DNA from: Clostridia bacterium
GTDB taxonomy: Bacteria; Bacillota; Clostridia; Oscillospirales; CAG-382
DNA length: 6,546 nucleotides
Reading direction: 5' to 3'
Assembly (NCBI GenBank): GCA_017938055.1
Contig: JAGBCG010000097.1
Location: forward strand, 1 to 6,546
Under the pieces are notes generated by a model. The model saw nothing but the letters and a program-made list of their open reading frames with translations, was not told the origin of the DNA and did no database searches. The translations under genes were made by a program, and so were the position numbers. Below are positions 1 to 4,741 of this stretch, piece by piece (positions within the stretch are counted from its first letter, which is position 1; the number at the start of each line of letters is the position of its first letter).

Positions 1-83
1 AATACTATACACAAAAGAATTGTCGCAACAGCTGTATATATAATATTGTTGTGTCTATGTTTCTTTCCGTATTTTACCGCCAT
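1..83 (-). CDS. N-terminal fragment of a probable membrane or secreted protein (cut by left edge)
   Basis: Reading leftward from an ATG at 83-81, 27 codons stay open to the window edge and give MAVKYGKKHRHNN followed by IIYTAVATILLCIV. A basic stretch (KKHRH) before a hydrophobic run is the pattern of a signal peptide or an N-terminal membrane anchor with its N-terminus inside. An AGAAGG ribosome binding site at 91-96 sits 7 bases upstream of this ATG. A second in-frame ATG at 89 is too close to that site to be preferred. A sigma-A-like promoter lies at 130-158, between this gene and the protease stop. The product cannot be named because most of the gene is outside the window; only the start and the likely membrane targeting are supported. 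Confidence 0.6.
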   Translation of the reverse strand, partial: MAVKYGKKHRHNNIIYTAVATILLCIV

Positions 84-129
84 GTCCATTCCTTCTTATC
101 TGTAACTCAAATTGATCATTTATATTTTT

Positions 130-158
130 AGTATAATTGCGAACAAATTATTTGTTAA
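130..158 (-). promoter_or_regulatory. Sigma-A-type promoter for the left-edge gene
   Basis: On the minus strand TTAACA (158-153) and TATACT (135-130) are separated by 17 bases, each one mismatch from consensus. The predicted start near 123 gives a leader of about 40 bases to the ATG at 83. The -35 box begins only 3 bases beyond the protease stop codon, so the left-edge gene is probably transcribed on its own as well as by any read-through. Confidence 0.55.
143..157. repeat. Inverted repeat AACAAA-TTA-TTTGTT over the -35 region
   Basis: A perfect 6+6 base dyad with a 3-base centre lies directly after the protease stop and covers the -35 box and part of the spacer of the left-edge gene's promoter. 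It could be a repressor operator or a weak hairpin at the protease 3' end. There is no following T-run on the minus strand, which argues against an efficient intrinsic terminator. Confidence 0.35.
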
Positions 159-161
159 GCT

Positions 162-1727
162 TTACTCCATCGTCACCGTTCTTGCCGGCACAATCAGCGG
201 CTTCAATTTATCCGACCTCATGGAGTATTTTACGCTTCCAAACATACCAAGTGAAGTAAGCGAAATTTCCTTTGATTCATAGGACTGTAGCACTAATGGC
301 AGGCTTATGAATTTATTCAGTCGTTTTATTCCCGCTTCGTTGTAAACATAATTATATGAAACAAACGTCCCAAAATCTTTTTCTGCAGCAGTCAAGTTAG
401 TCAGATAAACCGACGTATTATCGCCGAAATCCTGGTCATCAGGCGGTGAAAGATAAAATTCACCGTGCTTCATTTTCAGTACTTGCTTAAGCAATTCCTC
501 AATATCCAAAAGTCCCGCACCCCAGTAATTCGCCCCTTGTGTTTCGGTAATATACTCAGGGTTAGCTGTGAGTTTAACTAAATATTGAAACTGTGCCTGA
601 TTTATTTCCGGCATTATGCTCTTTGTGAGTGCTGCCGCAGCTGAAACAAACGGACACGAATAGGAAGTTCCGCTACCGAAGCCCACAGACGTTGTGCTTT
701 GTACTCCAAGAGAATATACGTTTGTGCCCGGTGCTGCAATGTCTACTTTATCGTTATGTGTTGATGTGGATCTTATTACAAGAGTTTCGTCGGTTTTTTC
801 GGCATTTGCAACACTGACAATCTCATCATAGGATGCCGGATACATATATGTTTCATCGGAGGAGTTTCCTGACGAGGACACAATAATAGCTCCTTTGCTT
901 ATAACATGTGTAAGTGCATTCTGAAGCTGATCTGATGGCTTTTCTGTCCCAAAACTCATATTGATAACATCGCAGTCAAACTTATCAACAGCATCCTTCA
1001 TTGCCTGTATTGCATCAGCCATATAAAGAGATTTTCCATTTGTTACCTTCAATGGAACTATCGTCGCTCTGTGTGCAAGTCCCACTATTCCCGTATCATT
1101 ACATTGTGCAGCAATAATTCCCGCAACGAAAGTTCCGTGTCCGTATGTATCTGTGTAGTTTTTAGGGTCCTCATCTACATAGCTGTAGCCCTCTGCAAGA
1201 TTATTCACCAAATCATCATGGGCAAAAACTCCCGAATCTATTACTGCAACCCTTACCTCATTTGCAAATATCCCCGCATCCCAGGCAAAGCTTGAGTTTA
1301 TGTAATCATGCGACCACTGTTTTGAAAAATGAGGATTTTTTGTGTAGTCATATCCCATCAGATACATTATATGGTCTGGCTCATACTTTTCCACAACCCC
1401 TGCTTCTATAAGCGTTTTAAGAGTTTGCTCATCATCAATTCTCACCATATTGATTTCGGGAATCAGAGCTGTTGCCGAGTCAATATTTTCATCAACATAT
1501 TTTGTTAGTTCTTCATCCGTCATATCATCAAACAGCGAAGCTTCCCCGAAAAGTCTGATATCACCCTTTGAGTCACCTACACTACTTTTTAAAGTTACAA
1601 TATACCTTCCGCTTTGTGAATCCATATCGTCAACAACGGCAGTCTGTGTTTCACCATAAGCAAACACAAACGCTGTCATAATATTAATAATCACTATAAT
1701 TGATAATAAATAGGAAAGCCTTCTCAT
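162..1727 (-). CDS. Secreted subtilisin-like serine protease (peptidase family S8)
   Basis: A 521-residue subtilase. Residues 1-23 form a signal peptide (MRR, then a long hydrophobic run ending VFA, likely cleaved before YGE). Residues about 40-124 resemble an I9-type inhibitory prodomain (RYIVTLKSS near 41, YEPDHIMYL near 115). The catalytic domain spans about 138-409 with the full triad: Asp164 in VAVIDSG, His197 in YGHGTFVAG and Ser355 in GSGTSYSCP, plus oxyanion Asn288 in SSSGN. The last 110 or so residues (LSPPDDQDFG onward) form an unidentified beta-rich tail. No LPxTG motif or C-terminal membrane segment is seen, so release outside the cell is likely. The start at 1727 has an AGGGGTGG ribosome site just upstream. 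A longer reading from 1760 would begin inside the -10 box. The physiological substrate is unknown. The Tyr and Cys after the active Ser (GTSYSCP) differ from the usual GTSMAxP. Confidence 0.93.
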   Translation of the reverse strand: MRRLSYLLSIIVIINIMTAFVFAYGETQTAVVDDMDSQSGRYIVTLKSSVGDSKGDIRLFGEASLFDDMTDEELTKYVDENIDSATALIPEINMVRIDDEQTLKTLIEAGVVEKYEPDHIMYLMGYDYTKNPHFSKQWSHDYINSSFAWDAGIFANEVRVAVIDSGVFAHDDLVNNLAEGYSYVDEDPKNYTDTYGHGTFVAGIIAAQCNDTGIVGLAHRATIVPLKVTNGKSLYMADAIQAMKDAVDKFDCDVINMSFGTEKPSDQLQNALTHVISKGAIIVSSSGNSSDETYMYPASYDEIVSVANAEKTDETLVIRSTSTHNDKVDIAAPGTNVYSLGVQSTTSVGFGSGTSYSCPFVSAAAALTKSIMPEINQAQFQYLVKLTANPEYITETQGANYWGAGLLDIEELLKQVLKMKHGEFYLSPPDDQDFGDNTSVYLTNLTAAEKDFGTFVSYNYVYNEAGIKRLNKFISLPLVLQSYESKEISLTSLGMFGSVKYSMRSDKLKPLIVPARTVTME

Positions 1728-1732
1728 ACTAC

Positions 1733-1740
1733 CACCCCTA
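1733..1740 (-). promoter_or_regulatory. Ribosome binding site that sets the protease start
   Basis: On the minus strand AGGGGTGG ends 5 bases before the ATG at 1727-1725. It supports the start with the MRRLSYLL signal peptide. The upstream in-frame ATG at 1760 has no comparable site and overlaps the promoter. Confidence 0.65.
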
Positions 1741-1750
1741 TCATATGTAT

Positions 1751-1779
1751 ATAATAACATATTTTAAACCTTTTGTCAA
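1751..1779 (-). promoter_or_regulatory. Strong sigma-A-type promoter for the protease
   Basis: On the minus strand a perfect TTGACA (1779-1774) is followed after exactly 17 bases by TATTAT (1756-1751). Transcription should begin near 1744, giving a leader of about 17 bases that holds the ribosome site. The protease therefore has its own transcript, separate from the GH28-like gene upstream. Confidence 0.75.
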
Positions 1780-1790
1780 CAATGACAAAA
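1771..1790. promoter_or_regulatory. Perfect dyad TTTTGTCA-N4-TGACAAAA over the protease -35 box (candidate operator)
   Basis: Two 8-base arms, TTTTGTCA (1771-1778) and TGACAAAA (1783-1790), are exact reverse complements around ACAA. The dyad covers the whole -35 hexamer, a position where a dimeric repressor would block RNA polymerase. It is not followed by a T-run on the minus strand and a short AT-rich stem would be weak, so an operator is more likely than a terminator. The cognate regulator is not identified. Confidence 0.5.
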
Positions 1791-1821
1791 AAGAGGTTGC
1801 AGGAAAATTCGAAAATTATAC

Positions 1822-1847
1822 AAAAACGGGACGATGTGAGCATCGTC
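1822..1847 (-). terminator. Intrinsic terminator-like hairpin with T5 tail
   Basis: On the minus strand GACGATG-CTCA-CATCGTC forms a 7-bp stem with a 4-base loop (1847-1830). It is followed by CCG and five Ts (1826-1822). It lies about 110 bases after the GH28-like stop and would be a second, back-up terminator for that transcript. It may also be part of a repeated intergenic palindrome. Confidence 0.5.
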
Positions 1848-1882
1848 ACCTACAAAGAATTGTACATTTTTATGTGTTTTAA

Positions 1883-1910
1883 GGCTGTAGCAAACCATTT
1901 TGCGACAGCC
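1883..1910 (-). terminator. Imperfect GC-rich hairpin downstream of the GH28-like gene
   Basis: GGCTGT (1883-1888) pairs with ACAGCC (1905-1910) and GCAAA (1890-1894) with TTTGC (1899-1903). There is one A/G mismatch between the two stems and a CCAT loop. On the minus strand the stem is followed by TTAAAACACATAAAAA, which is a poor U-tract. It begins about 49 bases past the GH28-like stop and is the first terminator candidate for that gene. Similar GGCTGTCGCAAA hairpins are, from memory, common after clostridial genes. Confidence 0.5.
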
Positions 1911-1958
1911 CCTCATTAACACTGTTAAGCTTTATGTTGTCAACTTCGTCAAGTAAAA

Positions 1959-3470
1959 TTAAGGCAATATTTTCAAATTTTTGCAAAATTCATTCTTGTG
2001 TATTTTAAGTTCCTGTTCTTTCATAAGAACATTGTTAAGGTAAAGTTCTTTTACAGTAATATCGCTTACACAGTTCTCACTGCTATAGCCTGTAAAGCTC
2101 AGCTTTGGTTGGTGTCTGCCAAACAATCTTATATTTTCAAAAAGAATATTTCTGTTTTTACCTCTTCTTTCTCCACCTGCAGAGTATTCAGGGTGAAAAC
2201 TTACATCAACCTCTATTAAATTGGGAGAAAAATTCAAATTAACATTCTCATATTTGTGGGCATTACTATTCTGAATTAAAGGAGTAGGAATAACATCATC
2301 ATATTCTACATTAATATTCCTGTAAACAACATCATGTACATCAGCATAATCAACGTTCATACAATCAAGTGCACTTCCTGTAACATGAATAACATCACAG
2401 CTATCAAATTCAATATCATAAATTTCTTCTGCACGGGTTTCTGCTCCAATTTCAAGGCACTTTCCCCAGTCGTTCCATATAACACAGTTTTTAATAGACA
2501 CGTTTTTGAAAATATCATAGCTCTTACCATTGCGATACATCGCTTCGCGTACAGCTTTTTCAACATCTTCCGCATAATAACAGTCAAAGCCTTTTATACA
2601 TATAGAATCGTCAAATGTCCTTATAAAACAATTATCTATATTTACGTTTATACAGTTGTGCATATCAATTCCGTCAGAGTTATATCTCCAGCAACCGATA
2701 ATCTTAACATTGCTGATGTCAACATCTTTACATCCAACAGGTCTGATATTATACACCAACGAGTCACGCATTGTGATGCCTTCAATTTTAATATTATTGC
2801 AATACTCAAGCTGAACAGTATGTAAACGCACCGCATTATTTATTGCCACTGTATTATTTTCAGCATTTTCTTCATACAGTATCTGTGCCTTATTGCGACT
2901 ATTGTCCAGGATACCTCTTCCTAGTATTTTGATATTATCTGCATCTACAGCACGAACGCAAGCATATACAACAGCTCCTTCATCAATGAACAGAGTCTGA
3001 TTGCTTTTAAGATGTATCATTCCTACATCATGCTCACCTTTGCCGAAATACAAAACATTTTCATCATCTTTACAAATATCATAATCACAGACAGGGTCAG
3101 CAAAAATATGCAGAGCATTATGTCTTCCATAAGGTTCAACAGTAAAATAAGATGCTTTTTCCATAGTAAATATAATTCTGCCGTCATCTGTAATTTCCGG
3201 TTCTATTCCAAGACTGAGAGGTCGGATAATTACATTTTCAAAGCTTTCTTTTGGTTTTATTTCAAACGTTAATGCTTCGTCTGTTTCCAGTGACAAAAAA
3301 TTTATCAGTTCAGTCTGATCAGCACTTCTCTGGTGTCCGGGCCAACGTCTGTTAAATGGCATAGCAGACACTCTTGCTGTATCCGGCTGTACCTTTACTC
3401 CGTTTACCTTTATTTCATAGCCGTCATAATTTAATTCTGTTTCTGTTATAGGATAAATTTTGAAACTCAT
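1959..3470 (-). CDS. Cytoplasmic GH28-like right-handed beta-helix glycosidase (polygalacturonase superfamily)
   Basis: A 503-residue protein with no signal peptide, so it should act in the cytoplasm. Residues 1-115 form an N-terminal domain with a distinctive NRRWPGHQR (40-48). From about 120 to 480 it shows the repeating pattern of short strands (NIKILGRGI, NIKIEGITM, DVDISNVKI, NVNIDNCFI, NVSIKNCVI) expected of a parallel beta-helix. Two GH28 motifs are visible: NSDGID (264-269, usually NTDG) and FDD (286-288). D266 and D287 are 21 residues apart, as D180 and D201 are in Aspergillus polygalacturonase II. The GHGxSIGS motif seems to be replaced by WGKCLEIGAE (335-344), and RIK by ALD (near 367-369). 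GH28 hydrolases act on galacturonans or rhamnogalacturonans; here the substrate is probably an imported oligosaccharide but is not certain. The start has GGAGGGG 5 bases upstream. The divergent AraC gene is its likely regulator. Alternative: another beta-helix family such as GH49-related. Confidence 0.82.
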   Translation of the reverse strand: MSFKIYPITETELNYDGYEIKVNGVKVQPDTARVSAMPFNRRWPGHQRSADQTELINFLSLETDEALTFEIKPKESFENVIIRPLSLGIEPEITDDGRIIFTMEKASYFTVEPYGRHNALHIFADPVCDYDICKDDENVLYFGKGEHDVGMIHLKSNQTLFIDEGAVVYACVRAVDADNIKILGRGILDNSRNKAQILYEENAENNTVAINNAVRLHTVQLEYCNNIKIEGITMRDSLVYNIRPVGCKDVDISNVKIIGCWRYNSDGIDMHNCINVNIDNCFIRTFDDSICIKGFDCYYAEDVEKAVREAMYRNGKSYDIFKNVSIKNCVIWNDWGKCLEIGAETRAEEIYDIEFDSCDVIHVTGSALDCMNVDYADVHDVVYRNINVEYDDVIPTPLIQNSNAHKYENVNLNFSPNLIEVDVSFHPEYSAGGERRGKNRNILFENIRLFGRHQPKLSFTGYSSENCVSDITVKELYLNNVLMKEQELKIHKNEFCKNLKILP

Positions 3471-3475
3471 AATTT

Positions 3476-3482
3476 CCCCTCC
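3476..3482 (-). promoter_or_regulatory. Ribosome binding site of the GH28-like gene
   Basis: On the minus strand GGAGGGG is followed by AAATT and the ATG at 3470-3468. The 5-base gap after a near-ideal anti-16S match fixes this start firmly. Confidence 0.8.
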
Positions 3483-3515
3483 GAATTTTTCTTAAATATG
3501 ATTTTATATCATCAT

Positions 3516-3543
3516 TTTATAACTATCAAGAGGTATAGGTCAA
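3516..3543 (-). promoter_or_regulatory. Sigma-A-type promoter for the GH28-like gene
   Basis: On the minus strand TTGACC (3543-3538) and TATAAA (3521-3516) are separated by 16 bases; TAAAAT at an 18-base spacing overlaps the same -10 region. The transcript would start near 3509, giving a leader of about 40 bases. The -35 box lies inside the AGGTAT direct repeat, which fits control by the divergent AraC protein. Confidence 0.55.
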
Positions 3544-3568
3544 GGTATTAACTTTAGAATATTGGTAT
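3531..3568. promoter_or_regulatory. GGTAT direct repeats between divergent promoters (candidate AraC operators)
   Basis: AGGTAT occurs at 3531-3536 and 3543-3548, 12 bases apart, and GGTAT again at 3564-3568, a further 20 bases on. All have the same orientation. The first two flank and overlap the -35 box of the GH28-like promoter, and the third overlaps the -10 of the AraC gene. AraC-family proteins have two helix-turn-helix units and often bind direct repeats about one helical turn apart next to a -35 box. The assignment is inference; in AT-rich DNA such short words can recur by chance. Confidence 0.35.
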
Positions 3569-3571
3569 AAT
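3563..3571 (+). promoter_or_regulatory. Extended -10 promoter for the AraC-family gene
   Basis: TGGTATAAT is a consensus TATAAT with the extended -10 TGn motif. No good -35 hexamer lies 16-18 bases upstream, which is acceptable for an extended -10 promoter. Transcription would start near 3578, with a leader of about 65 bases. It faces the minus-strand promoter with only about 20 bases between the core elements, so the two may be controlled together. Confidence 0.5.
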
Positions 3572-3631
3572 TTTTATGTTATTTCTCTATATGTTCTTGA
3601 AAAAATCTTTTTAGTATGATATAAGTATTAT

Positions 3632-3639
3632 GAGGTGAT
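3632..3639 (+). promoter_or_regulatory. Ribosome binding site that sets the AraC-family start
   Basis: GAGGTGAT matches eight consecutive bases of the anti-16S consensus and lies 4 bases before the GTG at 3644. An in-frame GTG at 3635 falls within this site and cannot be its start. Confidence 0.75.
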
Positions 3640-3643
3640 TACA

Positions 3644-4525
3644 GTGTACGGATATAAAGTTAATATAAAAGGTTTACCGGAAACGGTATTTGCCTGTTCA
3701 ACGATGGTTGACAATTACAACTGGAAGAACACTAATGACAGCCGTACTATTGAAATATCAATCAGTAAATCCAAATCGTGTACCATGATTATGAACAATA
3801 AAACATATTACTTTGGAGAAGGCACCCGTCTTGGTTGTGTATTGGGAAACGAAGAAAGGATTAGCTTTTGCGACAGTGGCGTGCAAAAAGAAATCACGAC
3901 CGTTGCAGTAAGATTTGAAAAAATCAGCATTACCGCAGGAGAACTGTTTTTTACAGACGCCTGTGATAATTCATGTTTCCTCTTACCTGCTTTTTGGGAA
4001 GAAACGACACAAGTTCAGGAAATATTCGGTTTGCTTAACAAATATATCAAATATAGTACTTCCAATGCAATATACGACAGAGCTAAATGTATATCTATTT
4101 GGTTTGAGATAATACACCTGATTGATAAACAAACAAGAGCTATGCTTTCCACACTTCAAAACAGCTCGGCAAATTATTATATAAAAAAATTGAATTTCAT
4201 TATTGAAACTCAATATAACAAAAAGATTTCTCTTACACAGATTGCCAAAGAATTTAATGTTTCGTTGAGTTATTTATCGTCAATATACGGTTCTGTAACA
4301 GGTCAAAGTTTCAAGGATGCTATTTGTGCAGTAAGATTAAAAAAAGCAAAGGAACTGATTTTGACAACATCATTATCTCTGGCAGACATAGCCAATGCAG
4401 TTGGTATATGTGATGAAACATATCTGCGTAAACGTTTTAAAAAGTTTTTTGGTGTGAGTATTTCAGAGTTTAAAAAAATAAACAAAGGTCTGACCTTATA
4501 TCACGAAAAACCTTTACGTAAATAA
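3644..4525 (+). CDS. AraC-family transcriptional regulator
   Basis: A 293-residue protein of normal length for the family, starting at GTG. The first 165 or so residues form a ligand-sensing domain of AraC type, with alternating strands (TIEISISKS, TMIMNNKTYYFGEG, TTVAVRFEKISI) suggesting a cupin-like fold, though metal-binding His clusters are absent. The C-terminal 100 residues (about 178-278) are a standard two-helix-turn-helix AraC domain. The first unit is ISLTQIAKEFNVSLSYLSSIY (196-215). The second is SLSLADIANAVGICDETYLRKRFKKFFGVS (about 243-272), the family signature ending in F-K-K-x-F-G. The divergent arrangement with the GH28-like gene and the repeats in the shared promoter region suggest it senses a sugar and activates that gene. 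Whether it also controls the FAD oxidoreductase operon converging on it cannot be seen. The effector is unknown. Confidence 0.92.
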   Translation: MYGYKVNIKGLPETVFACSTMVDNYNWKNTNDSRTIEISISKSKSCTMIMNNKTYYFGEGTRLGCVLGNEERISFCDSGVQKEITTVAVRFEKISITAGELFFTDACDNSCFLLPAFWEETTQVQEIFGLLNKYIKYSTSNAIYDRAKCISIWFEIIHLIDKQTRAMLSTLQNSSANYYIKKLNFIIETQYNKKISLTQIAKEFNVSLSYLSSIYGSVTGQSFKDAICAVRLKKAKELILTTSLSLADIANAVGICDETYLRKRFKKFFGVSISEFKKINKGLTLYHEKPLRK

Positions 4526-4596
4526 TTATGCGTTTCTAATAGGTTCTTTAATTTTTTGATACATATCACAGATATATGATTTTTATATTATACAAA

Positions 4597-4629
4597 AATG
4601 CTCACCTATATCCGATATAAGTGAGCATT
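4597..4629. terminator. Bidirectional intrinsic terminator between convergent genes
   Basis: AATGCTCAC (4597-4605) pairs perfectly with GTGAGCATT (4621-4629). After one C/A mismatch, TATAT (4607-4611) pairs with ATATA (4615-4619) around a CCG loop. Read on the minus strand the stem runs into TTTTTGTA, a good U-tract ending the FAD operon. On the plus strand it is followed by CATTTTATTTAATT, a weaker one for the AraC gene. Confidence 0.8.
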
Positions 4630-4633
4630 CATT

Positions 4634-4741
4634 TTATTTAATTCTCTCTGCTTCCGCTAACATATTCTCAATGAATATACCATATTCCCTCGTTGGATAA
4701 TTTACAAAAACGTTTGTGCCCTCTCCCACAGTTTTACTCAT
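4634..4741 (-). CDS. Possible 35-residue ORF overlapping the FAD oxidoreductase stop
   Basis: The oxidoreductase stop TAA shares its last A with an ATG (TAATG at 4743-4739) that opens a 35-codon frame: MSKTVGEGTNVFVNYPTREY, then GIFIENMLAEAERIK and a stop at 4634. The overlap is the pattern used for translational coupling. The stop lies 4 bases before the terminator stem, so the frame fills the space between gene and terminator. The sequence reads like protein, with an amphipathic helix at the end, but has no membrane segment or recognised domain. Only a weak GAAG precedes it. It may be a true small protein, the remnant of a larger deleted gene, or chance. I do not recognise it. Confidence 0.35.
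   Translation of the reverse strand: MSKTVGEGTNVFVNYPTREYGIFIENMLAEAERIK

Noticed and set aside
140..157. CGAAC...GTT near the protease stop as a LexA (SOS) box
   Set aside because: The Gram-positive LexA site needs GAAC and GTTC four bases apart; here the spacing is wrong and the second half is incomplete.
1728..1760. Upstream extension of the protease to an ATG at 1760 (11 extra residues MLLYTYDRGGS)
   Set aside because: It overlaps the -10 box and the predicted transcription start near 1744, lacks a ribosome site, and would put a polar stretch before the signal peptide.
2334..2825. 163-codon plus-strand ORF
   Set aside because: It is antisense to the beta-helix coding region, has no recognisable domain, and its composition is that of a shadow of the real gene.
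3597..3625. TTGAAA-17-TATAAG as the AraC gene promoter
   Set aside because: Transcription would start near 3632, on the ribosome site itself, leaving almost no leader; the extended -10 at 3563-3571 is a better fit, although this one could be a minor start.
3635..3643. GTG at 3635 as the AraC-family start
   Set aside because: It lies inside the GAGGTGAT ribosome binding site that serves the GTG at 3644.
4561..4582. ATATC-ACA-GATAT region as a second hairpin after the AraC gene
   Set aside because: Only about 5 A/T pairs form before mismatches, far weaker than the adjacent terminator.
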